Below, in pieces: positions 24,148-33,311 of a DNA stretch of 64,000 nt. The stretch covers positions 799,001 through 863,000 of the forward strand of contig NZ_JAJKFV010000029.1 in NCBI RefSeq assembly GCF_020966775.1, written 5' to 3'. The notes under the pieces were generated by a model that was not told the DNA's origin, ran no database searches, and saw only the letters and a list, made by a program, of their open reading frames with translations. How positions within the stretch are numbered: position 1 is the stretch's first letter; each line of letters opens with the position of its first letter. The position numbers were made by a program, and so were the translations under genes. Origin of the DNA: Rhodopirellula halodulae. GTDB taxonomy: Bacteria; Planctomycetota; Planctomycetia; Pirellulales; Pirellulaceae.

Positions 24148-26693
24148 GGCGTGATAAATGCCTCGCTGGAAACGATGGACTGGATCAGTGCACGCAACGT
24201 ATCGCCTTGTGCTTTCATGTCATTGACCGCCTGTGAGAGAAGAGCGTCGTCCGCTGGGTCAACTGGGCGACCGAACGCATAGATGAGTAGCTTTTCAGCC
24301 AATGCTCGCCGGAAACGGTCGCTTTGCAAAAGCAATTGCTGGCGGAACTCACGAAAGTCAGCGAATTCGTTGCCATTTGGCAGTCGACCGCTAGCGTCGA
24401 TCGGCGGTCGATTGCGTCCGCGAAAGTTTTCGCCGTCTTGTGCTTCTCGCCAGGCACCGATCACATTGAAATTTTCCAACGCGAGGCCGTAAGGGGCCAG
24501 TGACCGATGGCATGACGCGCACGCGTCGATTTGTTGGTGCTGGACCAAACGTTCCCGAACGGTCAGGTTCTCTCCGCGAATGTTCGGTTCGACTTCGCCC
24601 GCGTTGGGTGGCGGAGGGTCGGGTGGGTTGTTGAAAAGAACTTCTCGCACATAGACGGCTCTCGAAACGGGTTTGGTGCGAATGCCATCGGATCCCGCTT
24701 GGTGAACGCCCGCCATTGCCAGCAAGCCACCGCGAACCGACGTTTGTGGAAGCGGAACCACTCGATAGTGGTCGCCGGTGATCCCGTCCAGCTCGTAGTG
24801 CTCAGCCAAGCGTTCATTGATCACGATGAAGTCGGAGTTCAGGAAGTTCAGCACACTTCGGTCATGCAGCAGAATCTCGCGGAAAAACTCCAGCGGTTCG
24901 CGGGCAACCGCTTCTGCCAAGGCGTCGTCATAGTCCCGATACAAATGTGGGTCGGGAGTGAAGTCCAGGAACGTATTCGTTTGCAGCCATTGTCCGGCAA
25001 AGCTTTCCACCAAGCGTTCGATCTTTGGATCGGCCAGCATACGATCCACTTGCTCGCGTCGATTCGACGGAGCGGCCAATTCACCCGCCTGGGCAGCCCG
25101 GAAGAGCTCCTCGTCCGGCATGGAGGACCATAGGAAATAGGACAAACGATTCGCGATTGCGTGATCGTTGAGGTGTTTGGTGTCGTTGTCGCTTGTTGTG
25201 TGCTCGATGAGGTACAGAAAGTTCGGCGAGGTCAACGATGCCGTTAAACCGACGCGGATTGCCTCATGAAAAGACTCCCCATTGTCCAGTTCGGTTTGCA
25301 CGACGTTCAAAATGGACGCGAGTTCGGATGGCTCCACCGGGCGTCGCCAAGCACGTGGAAGAAATTGAGCAAAGATCTTCTTTGCGTCGTCCAGATCTTT
25401 CGCCGCGGGTTCGACGACCGAGAACAACGTGGTGTGACTTTTGGGGGGCCACTGATCATAGAGTGGGCCCTCGACCTCCAAGTAGTCCAAGAAGACACGC
25501 GGGAATTCGGTGAGATCAAGCTTTTCCGGATCCGGGGTTGAGCGATCGCCTCCCCATCCTTCCGCGATTTTCCGTCCCGCCAAACGCAATGATTCTTGGA
25601 AGTTTTGCTGGCTTCCAACCTCGCCGATGCGACGCATAAAGTCTTCACCCGGACGTTGGCCCATGTATAGCTTTGTCTCGTTGAGAATCTCGACCTTCAC
25701 CTCCCCACCCAGCGTGTCGCGCGGAATGACGACGGTTTGCTCTTTGGGATTGTCCCAGGCGGCGGTCACATCAAACTCCATGATCGTTTGCATGGAATCG
25801 TCTGGGTGATCGTGTCGAAGGCGAATGCGAGGGACTTCCCCGTCTTTGCCGGGCGACGCACCAGCCCGGATGGTGAACCTGTAGAAACCGTTTGTCGGTG
25901 CGACGTTGTTGTCTTTGCGGCCGGGGTATCGAAGCATCCCAAACGACCGTGTGCCTCCTTCGATCAGTTCCAACCCGTCCGGAACGGGATTCAGTCCTAG
26001 TCGTGTGACGAGATACCCAATCGCATGGCTGTCAGGAATCTTTTCTAACTCCAGCCTCATCGTCTCGGTTGGATACTCCGGCGGCCCATCCACAATCGCT
26101 CGTTCCGCGATGTGTCGGGCCACATGGTAGTAGTGAGTCATGAGCGAAGGATCGAGCATCAACGCTGAGCTGACCTTGTCAAACCCTTCCGCTGTCCCGT
26201 CTGGCGGCAGAGTGTTCAGTGGGCTCTCACCACTGGGGAACTTCATCGAGAGCAAATCAGAAATGGTGTGGGTGTATTCGTGACGGTTCAAACGACGCAA
26301 CATGGTTTGTTCGTCGGATCGCGAGCGTGATCGCTCAATTTGCTTCAAGGATTGCGACACCCATTCAGAGGTCTGTGAAAGGATCTCGATGGGAAGAGGT
26401 GATTCGCCATCGGGTGGCATTTCTCCGAGATTGATCGCGTTTCGGATTTCGATCCACTTCAACGCGTTTTCGCGATCAGCCAGATCGCTGGTGAGCAAGT
26501 CGATTCGCAGGTTGGCTTCTGCTGCGTCGGGACCGTGGCACCCCAGGCAGTGTGCTTTCAACGCCGGCAAGACGTTGGGAGGAATCTCCGCCGCCACTGG
26601 GCCGCACGCGACTGCAGTGAGGAGAAGCGAAAGAAGCGAGCATTGCCGAAATGAGTTCAACGTGCGCACCTGCGATGGGAGTCGGGGACTCAC
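24144..26693 (-). CDS. DUF1592-family secreted cytochrome-like protein
   Basis: An 849-residue protein with a signal peptide (FRQCSLLSLLLTAVACGPVAA). The order fits the planctomycete multi-DUF family: a haem-binding-type CLGCHG near residue 49 (Planctomycete cytochrome C), DUF1587 (MLRRLNRHEYTHTISDLL), DUF1595 (FLPRAWRRPVEPSELASIL), DUF1592 (NRLSYFLWSSMPDEELFRAA), DUF1588 (GGLLAMAGVHQAGSDGIRT ... NNPPDPPPPNAGEV), a second CxxCH (CASCHRSLAPYG), and DUF1585 near the end (FRRALAEKLLIYAFGRPV). The two CxxCH motifs suggest c-type haem or at least redox use outside the cell. It is the first gene of the five-gene cluster. Confidence 0.92.
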   Translation of the reverse strand: MSPRLPSQVRTLNSFRQCSLLSLLLTAVACGPVAAEIPPNVLPALKAHCLGCHGPDAAEANLRIDLLTSDLADRENALKWIEIRNAINLGEMPPDGESPLPIEILSQTSEWVSQSLKQIERSRSRSDEQTMLRRLNRHEYTHTISDLLSMKFPSGESPLNTLPPDGTAEGFDKVSSALMLDPSLMTHYYHVARHIAERAIVDGPPEYPTETMRLELEKIPDSHAIGYLVTRLGLNPVPDGLELIEGGTRSFGMLRYPGRKDNNVAPTNGFYRFTIRAGASPGKDGEVPRIRLRHDHPDDSMQTIMEFDVTAAWDNPKEQTVVIPRDTLGGEVKVEILNETKLYMGQRPGEDFMRRIGEVGSQQNFQESLRLAGRKIAEGWGGDRSTPDPEKLDLTEFPRVFLDYLEVEGPLYDQWPPKSHTTLFSVVEPAAKDLDDAKKIFAQFLPRAWRRPVEPSELASILNVVQTELDNGESFHEAIRVGLTASLTSPNFLYLIEHTTSDNDTKHLNDHAIANRLSYFLWSSMPDEELFRAAQAGELAAPSNRREQVDRMLADPKIERLVESFAGQWLQTNTFLDFTPDPHLYRDYDDALAEAVAREPLEFFREILLHDRSVLNFLNSDFIVINERLAEHYELDGITGDHYRVVPLPQTSVRGGLLAMAGVHQAGSDGIRTKPVSRAVYVREVLFNNPPDPPPPNAGEVEPNIRGENLTVRERLVQHQQIDACASCHRSLAPYGLALENFNVIGAWREAQDGENFRGRNRPPIDASGRLPNGNEFADFREFRQQLLLQSDRFRRALAEKLLIYAFGRPVDPADDALLSQAVNDMKAQGDTLRALIQSIVSSEAFITP

Positions 26694-26840
26694 TCGCGTG
26701 TTCGTCGCGATTGAGTCCGTGAAAACGACCCATCAGTCTACAGCAAGACCGACTCGGATTCAGACATTCGCCGTGATTGCGAAGCGAGAGGAGCCGACAA
26801 GAATCTTTTGGACGGGGTGGTTCTTTTTGCTCGGATCGGC

Positions 26841-28136
26841 TCAGCCAATGGCAGGAAGTTTTTGGAGCAGGAGTTGAAGGCGATCCGAGATTTGTTGGGC
26901 GAATCCGATATCGTTCTCGAGTGCCAAAATATGAAGCACAAACAGTGCGTAAACCGTTAGCAACGCGAATGCCTTGCCACGTTTTAGTTCGACGTAGCGG
27001 GTGCCGTCGGCACTCACTCCTCGTTTTCCGATGTAGTAAATTAAGAAGCCAACGATCGTGAGAAAGAAGAGAAACAGTCGCAACTCTCCGCTCTGCTGAG
27101 CGACCTCAGGTGCCATTTGAATGGGGCCATGGATCATGGTGTACAAAAACAGTGGGAAGCCGAGCGCAAAGCAGATGTCAAAGATGTTGCTTCCCAAAGC
27201 ATTTGCGACGGCATCGTCGTAGTCGCCATCACGGGCGTCTCGGATCGACATGACGGTGTCGGGGACGCTGGTCGCCATGGATGCGAAGATGACCGCGACA
27301 AACATGGCGGGCATGCCAAGGCCCTCAAATGTTTGGCCGAACAATTGATACGAAGGGTTTTCCGCATTGGCTGCGCCGCTGCCCAACCATTCGCATGCCA
27401 GCACCAGTCCCCAGCACGCCGCCGCAATGACGCCGGTGCTGCTCAGGAGTAACCACCACCCGTTCCAGGTTTCCTGTTTCATTTGCTCGCGGTGGTGGTC
27501 TTTGACGAACCAACGTTCCAAATCCAACGCGGGTCCACCGGACAACCAATAGAAGAGATTGCCGATCCACCCGCGTGTTGACTCGTCTTCCTCTTCCGCA
27601 TCTGCCTCGCTCTCGTCGGCGATGTTGTCAGGAGAGTTGGCTGAAGGTCGCATGGTTTTCAACATGGTGATCAAGTAGGTGACGTACAGCAGGATCAGAG
27701 TCAGGCCTTGCCACCAATGAAGCTGTTCGCCGTTGATCAGCAGAATCAAGATGAATTCGCAAAAGATGAGCGATAGCCCATCCCGCAACAGAACTCTGAG
27801 CGAGACGTTGACGGAGGTGACTCGCGTGCCCATCACGACAAATCCAACCACGCTGAGGATGCATACGGCAGGAATGATCATTCCGTTGAACAACGCACTG
27901 CCCGCGGTCGTTCCGATACCGATCGAAAAACCTTCGTGATCGGAAAGCACAAACAGAGCGATCAGCGTGGTGAAGAGCTCTGGGATCGAACTGGAAATGG
28001 CATTGATAGTGCCGCCCCGAACGCCCTCGGAAAGATTGCGGCCGATGTATTCGCTGGCAATCTCAAAGCCGTCGCAGGCACGCCAAATGATCAAGCAAGT
28101 GATGAAGATCAAAACCAGCGGTATGACGATGCCCAT
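26841..28136 (-). CDS. Sodium/calcium exchanger family protein (CaCA)
   Basis: A 431-residue membrane transporter with about ten hydrophobic segments. The two alpha-repeats that form the ion site are recognisable: NAISSSIPELFTTLIALFVL in the N-terminal half and ASMATSVPDTVMSIRDARDGD ... NALGSNIFDICFALGFPLF in the C-terminal half, each with the key acidic residue (Glu and Asp). A cytosolic loop rich in Asp/Glu (ADESEADAEEEDESTRG) separates the halves. Family members exchange Na+ or H+ for Ca2+ across the inner membrane; direction and partner ion cannot be read from sequence. It stands alone, with 147 bases to the next gene downstream. Confidence 0.88.
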   Translation of the reverse strand: MGIVIPLVLIFITCLIIWRACDGFEIASEYIGRNLSEGVRGGTINAISSSIPELFTTLIALFVLSDHEGFSIGIGTTAGSALFNGMIIPAVCILSVVGFVVMGTRVTSVNVSLRVLLRDGLSLIFCEFILILLINGEQLHWWQGLTLILLYVTYLITMLKTMRPSANSPDNIADESEADAEEEDESTRGWIGNLFYWLSGGPALDLERWFVKDHHREQMKQETWNGWWLLLSSTGVIAAACWGLVLACEWLGSGAANAENPSYQLFGQTFEGLGMPAMFVAVIFASMATSVPDTVMSIRDARDGDYDDAVANALGSNIFDICFALGFPLFLYTMIHGPIQMAPEVAQQSGELRLFLFFLTIVGFLIYYIGKRGVSADGTRYVELKRGKAFALLTVYALFVLHILALENDIGFAQQISDRLQLLLQKLPAIG

Positions 28137-28693
28137 GGATGCCTGAAGAGTGTTGGGAAATGGAAACGCGAAGCCACCGCCCGGCGGATGTCACGTTTAC
28201 AAAAGGGTGAAGCAATTTCCATCAGAAACCAAGAGCCCCTGTTTCACACCGGTGAATTGCGGCGTCTCAGATTGCAATGAAAACGTGTCAATTTGATGCG
28301 GAAGCGATCCGTTCGTCGAGGCGTCCAGGTAGGTCGACCGGTCGAACGCCGGAGGCAAACTTGGGTTGCTCGGTGCGTGAAACTCCGCGGTTGACGCCAA
28401 AACGCTTGCTCGCAAGAGGGAGACTATGCCGGTTTTGCCGGCGGTCCAGGCGCGCGGAAATTGGAAACGCGGTCGGAAAGTCTTTTCGAATTGTTTCCCG
28501 GTTCCGGCTCGCTAATCTAAAACTCTGGCAGAAATCCGGGAAACGGCACGTTTTCTGCATGATCGGCTGCCGCCGCTAAGGTCACGAGGGAACTCGTTGA
28601 CCGGTGGCGTCACAAGTGAACGGTGCTGAAGTAAACAGCGCTGAAGTGAACAGCGCTGAATAGTGACTCGCACGCGAATTGGAGCTTTTGTCG
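28137..28693. other. Intergenic region with hairpin and tandem repeats
   Basis: About 557 bases between divergent genes, with no supported coding region, tRNA or known RNA. It holds an imperfect hairpin at 28580-28602 (GGTCACGAG against CTCGTTGACC) and three 15-base direct repeats at 28616-28660, immediately before the DUF1571 gene. Promoters for both neighbours should lie here. Confidence 0.5.
28616..28660 (+). repeat. Three tandem 15-bp repeats
   Basis: Units GTGAACGGTGCTGAA, GTAAACAGCGCTGAA and GTGAACAGCGCTGAA run head to tail with one to three differences. They end 33 bases before the ATG of the DUF1571 gene, so they lie in its leader or core promoter. Confidence 0.85.
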
Positions 28694-29842
28694 ATGCTGA
28701 TTGATTTGCCTTCCCGCTTCATGCCACGATTCCTTCGCCCACTTTCTGGTTCGGTGGTGAGGCGTTCGCGAACAACTTCGCAAGTCGTTTTATCGCTGGT
28801 CGCCGTGATGGTGGCTTGCTTTGTAGCGGTCGATGCATCCGCCGATGATCCGGCGAATGCGGACGACGCCGACCAACGCGTCGCAGTTCGTAAAATCGCC
28901 ACGGAAGACTCCACGGATCAATTGGCACGCCAAGCCATGGCGGAGATCGGATTGGACGACTCTGCAGCGATTCAGCAGGTCTCGGCCACCACGATCGAGG
29001 ATCTTTCCGCAGAGCAAAAGAAGACTTCCCTCGACAAGATTGCCAAAGAGCACCCGTTGGGATGGGCATTGGCGTTTGCTCATTCCCATGCCGAATACAT
29101 CGAAGCGAACATCCGAGACTACACCTGTAAGCTGATCAAGCGAGAGCGAATCGACGGCGAATTGCAATCGCCTCAAATGATGGAAGTCGCGGTGCGATGC
29201 GAGCAAACGGGTGAGTCGGGAGAGGCAATGCCGTTGTCGGTGTTCCTGCGATATCACGCACCGCGTTCCGTGCGAGATCGTCGTGTCTTGTTCATTGACG
29301 GTGAGAACGATGGCAAGGCGTGGGTCCGCAAAGGCGGCGGGTTCATGAAAAGTTTGGTGGTCTCGATCGATCCCAACAGTCGGCAAGCCAAGGAGCAGAG
29401 CAACTATCCCATCACGCACATTGGTTTCGACAAAATCATCCAACGGTTGATCGAGTTGATCGAACTCGACATGGAACGGGATCCGTCAGGCGATCGAACG
29501 GAAGTCACCTACTATCGCAACGCGAAAGTGATGGGGCGGCCAGCAACTCACATCGAGATCGTTCACCCGAGCAAAGACGGTGGGTTCGATTTCCATCGGG
29601 CCAACGCCTACATCGACGATGAGTTGCACGTGCCCATTCGTCTGGAAGTTTATGATTGGCCGGCGACTGACGACGACACCTCCGAGTTGATGGAGGAGTA
29701 CACCTACGCCGACCTGAAGCTAAACGTCGACCTCGTGGATGGCTCGTTTGCCGAGAGTCGTTTGAAAGGCAAATTGTCCGAGCCAGTTGGATTGACCTCT
29801 GCGGATTTAAAAGCGGATACGAATGCGGTTGCGATCGACTGA
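28694..29842 (+). CDS. DUF1571 domain secreted protein
   Basis: About 382 residues from the ATG at 28694 (a further in-frame ATG lies five codons upstream). A membrane or signal segment (QVVLSLVAVMVACFVAVDASA) is followed by an Asp/Ala-rich linker. From about residue 125, AHSHAEYIEANIRDYTCKLIKRERIDGEL matches the start of the DUF1571 family, and YADLKLNVDLVDGSFAE near the end fits its C-terminal part. The fold resembles outer-membrane lipoprotein carriers (LolA/LolB-like), which would suggest a periplasmic lipid or lipoprotein-binding role, but that is inference. It converges with the asparaginase gene, 22 bases apart. Confidence 0.85.
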   Translation: MLIDLPSRFMPRFLRPLSGSVVRRSRTTSQVVLSLVAVMVACFVAVDASADDPANADDADQRVAVRKIATEDSTDQLARQAMAEIGLDDSAAIQQVSATTIEDLSAEQKKTSLDKIAKEHPLGWALAFAHSHAEYIEANIRDYTCKLIKRERIDGELQSPQMMEVAVRCEQTGESGEAMPLSVFLRYHAPRSVRDRRVLFIDGENDGKAWVRKGGGFMKSLVVSIDPNSRQAKEQSNYPITHIGFDKIIQRLIELIELDMERDPSGDRTEVTYYRNAKVMGRPATHIEIVHPSKDGGFDFHRANAYIDDELHVPIRLEVYDWPATDDDTSELMEEYTYADLKLNVDLVDGSFAESRLKGKLSEPVGLTSADLKADTNAVAID

Positions 29843-29864
29843 CTTTTTCTTCGAGGGAGACGCC

Positions 29865-31301
29865 TTATTGTTTTGCGGGATCGGGGAACGAAGAAGTGTG
29901 ATCGTGGACAATTCGCCAACCCTCAGGAAGTCGTCGCAGCACCAGTGTGAAGCGACCGCCAAGAGGTTCCTGGCGTTCTAGCTTCCACACACCCAGCACT
30001 TGCATGGCATCTTCGCCCAGACGAAAGAACTCAAAGTCTTCGAAGGTGAGCGTGCCCATGGCTTCGGCGGTTGGGTAGCGGCTCTGGTATCGCTTCAGCG
30101 TCGCTTCGTATCCTCGCGTGATATCACCCGACGAAGAAAAAGTGAGTTGATCGCTTTTCCAGTAAACCTTCATGAACGATTCGATGTCGCCAGCATTCCA
30201 ATCGTTGGCTTGCTGTTGAAGGAGCGTTTGGATTTCTGCTTCGTCCAAGTGTTGAGCGGATTCAGTGGCGTCTTGTTCGTTGGGGGCTCCACCGTTTTCG
30301 AGCTTCAAATGAATCTCAAAGCGTCCCGTGCTGTCGGCGGCTCCGCAGCTCATTCCTGGCGTGTTGTGTTGCAGCACAATTTCGCCGTTTTGAGACACCG
30401 CGATCACGCCGCCGATTTCGGAGTCGAGTTTTTGAAACATGACGTCCGTGACGGCCGATTCGAGATTCCGATCGGCGTATTTCATTTGAGCCGCGATGTC
30501 GTATGCGACGGCGTTGCGAATGTATTCCTCGCCCACACCGGTCCCCGACACCGCACACAAACCATTGGCGGCGTAGGTGCCCGCACCAACGATCGGCGAA
30601 TCTCCGACTCGGCCGGGCAGTTTATTGGTGGTGCCGCCGGTGCTGGTCCCCGCGGCCAAGTTGCCGTGTGAGTCCAGGACGACGCAGCCGACGGTGCCCA
30701 GGTGAGCTTCGTCTTCTTGGCTCAGGTTCCGAAGGGGAGCGGCGTGCGAAGCTAGGTCAGCAACTCGGTTGTGTGATTGGTCCGTCAGGAAATAGCTCGG
30801 GTCCACTTGAGGGACCTGTTGGTCTTCCGAGAATTCATCCGCACCCGGACCGACCAACAGGACATGTTTGGTTTGAGTCATCACCAGCCGGGCCAGTGAG
30901 ATCGGGTTTTTCGTTTTGGTCACGCCCGCGACGGCGCCACACCCCAGTGTGTTGCCATCCATGATGGAAGCGTCCAGTTCTGCTTTGCCATCTTCTGTCA
31001 GCACTGCTCCTCGTCCGGCATTGAACACCGGATCGTCCTCGAGAATACGGATGACGGATTCCACCGTGTCAATCGCGGTGGCTCCCTGAGCCAGTTGATC
31101 TCGCCCCGCTTGCAAGGCTTTGGTCAGACCGGCGGAGCGAAGTCGGCTGGATTCCTCCCCAAGCTGCTCCGGTGAACTGCCCGCACCCCCATGAATCGCG
31201 ATCGCCCAAGTTGGTTGCATGTTCGTTTCTTCGCCGCGAAGGAGGTGAGCTTGGAAAGCCGGTGCGACGGCGAGCAGGAGGTACAAGACGCGAATTTTCA
31301 T
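29865..31301 (-). CDS. Exported isoaspartyl peptidase/L-asparaginase fused to an NTF2-like domain
   Basis: A 478-residue protein with a signal peptide (VLYLLLAVAPAFQAHLL). Residues ~30-345 are a plant-type (Ntn-hydrolase) asparaginase: AIHGGAGSS, DDPVFNAGRGAVLTEDG, ELDASIMDG, then the autocleavage site HLGTVGCVVLD with Thr203 as the expected nucleophile, and GGTTNKLPGRVGDSP. Processing at Gly202-Thr203 would give alpha and beta chains. Residues ~354-478 form a separate SnoaL/DUF4440 NTF2-like domain (IQTLLQQQANDWNAGDIESFMKVYWKSD ... WRIVHDHTSSF). The family normally ends after the asparaginase part, so this C-terminal addition is unusual. It lies 90 bases downstream of trpE. Confidence 0.88.
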   Translation of the reverse strand: MKIRVLYLLLAVAPAFQAHLLRGEETNMQPTWAIAIHGGAGSSPEQLGEESSRLRSAGLTKALQAGRDQLAQGATAIDTVESVIRILEDDPVFNAGRGAVLTEDGKAELDASIMDGNTLGCGAVAGVTKTKNPISLARLVMTQTKHVLLVGPGADEFSEDQQVPQVDPSYFLTDQSHNRVADLASHAAPLRNLSQEDEAHLGTVGCVVLDSHGNLAAGTSTGGTTNKLPGRVGDSPIVGAGTYAANGLCAVSGTGVGEEYIRNAVAYDIAAQMKYADRNLESAVTDVMFQKLDSEIGGVIAVSQNGEIVLQHNTPGMSCGAADSTGRFEIHLKLENGGAPNEQDATESAQHLDEAEIQTLLQQQANDWNAGDIESFMKVYWKSDQLTFSSSGDITRGYEATLKRYQSRYPTAEAMGTLTFEDFEFFRLGEDAMQVLGVWKLERQEPLGGRFTLVLRRLPEGWRIVHDHTSSFPDPAKQ

Positions 31302-31391
31302 GGCTAGCCGTTCGGTTTCGTCGCTTCAGTGGATTGGTACGACGGCGGATTCTAGCATCGATCGCGGGAGATCCCGACTGGATTTCAGGAT

Positions 31392-32912
31392 TCACTCCGT
31401 GCGGGATTCGCGAGCGATGGTCCATTCGATCGCGGCGATCAGGGCACGGGCTTTGTTGAGCGTTTCCTGGTACTCGGAATCGGGATTGCTGTCGGCGACC
31501 ACGCCGCAACCGGCTTGGACGTGATAGGCACCGTTGTGGTGAACGATGGTGCGGAGGGCCAAGCAGGTGTCCATGTTGCCGCGGTAGTCGATGTAGCCCA
31601 CCGCGCCGCCGTAGGGGCCGCGACGATGAGGTTCGATCTCGTCGATCACTTCCATGGCTCGGACCTTCGGGGCGCCCGAGACCGTTCCGGCGGGCAAGCA
31701 GGATTTCAACGCATCAAAGGCATCCAGGCCTTCGCGGAGTTTGCCGCGAACTTCGCTGCTGATGTGCATCACGTGGCTGTAGCGTTCGATCACCATGATT
31801 TCGGTGAGGTCAACAGTTCCGAATTCCGCGATGCGACCGATGTCGTTTCGTCCCAGGTCCACCAACATCACATGTTCGGCGCGTTCCTTCGGATCCGCCA
31901 GCAAGTCTTTTTCGAGAGCGAGGTCCTCTTTTTCGGTGGCACCTCGCGGCCTGGTGCCCGCCAACGGACGCACCGTGACCTCGCCATTTTTGACGCGGCA
32001 CATGATCTCGGGGGAGCATCCAACCAGCACGCATTCTGGGTTTCGAACGAAGAACATGAACGGCGATGGATTGACCACGCGGAGCGATCGATAGACCGCG
32101 AAGGGATCGACGTCGCTTTTGACCGTCAATCGTTGGCTGGGGACGACCTGGAAAATGTCGCCGGCGCGAATGTATTCAACGCAATGCCGCACCGCGTCAC
32201 AGAAAAACTCGCGGGTGAAGTTCGACTCCACCGGCAGGGACTTGGTTTGGTCCGCTTCGATGATTTCGTCCACGCGAAGGTCGGGCGGGTTGGTCATCAA
32301 ACGCTTGATCGTTTGGTCCACTTCGTCGGCAGCGGATTGGCGAGCTTTCGCGATTGATTCCGCATCCGAGTTCTCGTCGATGTCGCGGCAGTCGGCGAGC
32401 GAAACCACGGTGATGGTCTTGTCGACGTGATCGAACACGCAAAGTGTGTGATAAAACGCGAAATTTAGATCCGGTAATTCGCGATCGTCTTCGGTGGAAT
32501 CCGGCAAATCCTCGACGTAACGCACCACGTCATAGGACGCGTACCCGATTGCTCCGCCGATGAAGGGTGGCAAGCCATCCAGCGTGGCCGTGCGGTCTTG
32601 AAAGCTTTTGCGGAAAGCATCCAGTGGGTCGTCACACTGGGTTTTTTCGACTTCGCCGGTGGTCAGATTGTGACGCTCGACCGAGTTCCCCTTGGCGGTG
32701 AATCGAGCCAGCGGGCGGGAACCAAGAAAGCTGAATCGACCAACTTTTTCGCCGCCGATGACGCTTTCAATCAGGAAACCGGGGCCGCCGTCGTCCAGGT
32801 GCATGAACGCGGTGACCGGGGTCAGCGTATCAGACAGCAGGCGTCGATAGACGGGGACAAAGTCGTACTGACGGGCCAGCGAATCGAACGACGAAAGCGG
32901 CGGTTGATGCAT
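31392..32912 (-). CDS. trpE: Anthranilate synthase component I
   Basis: About 506 residues from the ATG at 32912, preceded by GGAA at a suitable distance; an ATG five codons upstream is possible. The frame is open to 33182, but that part is Arg-rich and unlike any TrpE. The chorismate-binding domain is complete: QVVPSQRLTVKSDVDPFAVYRSLR, SPEIMCRVKNGEVTVRPLAGTRPRG, MLVDLGRNDIGRIAEFGTV, LPAGTVSGAPKVRAMEVIDEIE, RGPYGGAVGYIDYRGNMDTCLALRT and QAGCGVVADSNPDSEYQET. It uses glutamine-derived ammonia to make anthranilate from chorismate; the amidotransferase subunit (trpG) is not in the window. PabB is the main alternative. Confidence 0.92.
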   Translation of the reverse strand: MHQPPLSSFDSLARQYDFVPVYRRLLSDTLTPVTAFMHLDDGGPGFLIESVIGGEKVGRFSFLGSRPLARFTAKGNSVERHNLTTGEVEKTQCDDPLDAFRKSFQDRTATLDGLPPFIGGAIGYASYDVVRYVEDLPDSTEDDRELPDLNFAFYHTLCVFDHVDKTITVVSLADCRDIDENSDAESIAKARQSAADEVDQTIKRLMTNPPDLRVDEIIEADQTKSLPVESNFTREFFCDAVRHCVEYIRAGDIFQVVPSQRLTVKSDVDPFAVYRSLRVVNPSPFMFFVRNPECVLVGCSPEIMCRVKNGEVTVRPLAGTRPRGATEKEDLALEKDLLADPKERAEHVMLVDLGRNDIGRIAEFGTVDLTEIMVIERYSHVMHISSEVRGKLREGLDAFDALKSCLPAGTVSGAPKVRAMEVIDEIEPHRRGPYGGAVGYIDYRGNMDTCLALRTIVHHNGAYHVQAGCGVVADSNPDSEYQETLNKARALIAAIEWTIARESRTE

Positions 32913-32927
32913 GATGTTTCCAAGCAT

Positions 32928-33311
32928 GAAGTTACGGCGCACAGGGGCGTTTCGATAGTGTGAAGTGAGACGGCGGGCTTGGAAACCGGGTTGGCCAGCG
33001 ATAGAATTCCAAGGACGTGAATGAGTCCGCCCATACCGGTGGCAATCACAACGCCGTGATGCCGACCATGACAGCCATGGTGCCGCGAAGTTCGCTTCGT
33101 GTCGCGAATTCCGCATCGTGCCACGGAAGCCCCCACGTGTTCTCGAGAAGATTCGGTTGAGATGCCGGAATCGGGAATGCAAAGAAGCCCTGCGACTTCG
33201 ACTGCACCAAGCTGTGAGCCCGATGCTCCGAAGCGAGGCTTTTTGAACATTGGATGTTCAGAGACCTGGAACGAGTGTCACGAAAACTGCGACCCAACCT
33301 GCGAGACTCTC
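32928..33311. other. Divergent promoter region between trpE and mcsA
   Basis: 384 bases. Two overlapping long frames extend the neighbours into it, but they lack family features. It contains the palindrome described at 33244-33260. No tRNA, T-box or trp leader peptide was recognised. Confidence 0.5.
33244..33260. promoter_or_regulatory. Operator-like palindrome upstream of mcsA
   Basis: TGAACAT, three bases (TGG), then ATGTTCA form a perfect 7+3+7 inverted repeat, 52 bases before the mcsA start. Read as GAAC-N7-GTTC it loosely resembles SOS-type operators, but the spacing differs from the Gram-positive LexA box. Factor unknown. Confidence 0.45.

Noticed and set aside
28320-28360. T-arm-like GGTCGAACGCC as part of a tRNA
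   Set aside because: No acceptor, D or anticodon arms can be folded around it.
32913-33182. Longer N-terminus for trpE
   Set aside because: The extra 90 residues are Arg/Ser-rich, unlike TrpE, and the ATG at 32912 has a ribosome-site-like GGAA.
33099-33311. Longer N-terminus for mcsA
   Set aside because: The extra 71 residues match no McsA feature and would include the palindrome; the zinc-finger start is at 33312.
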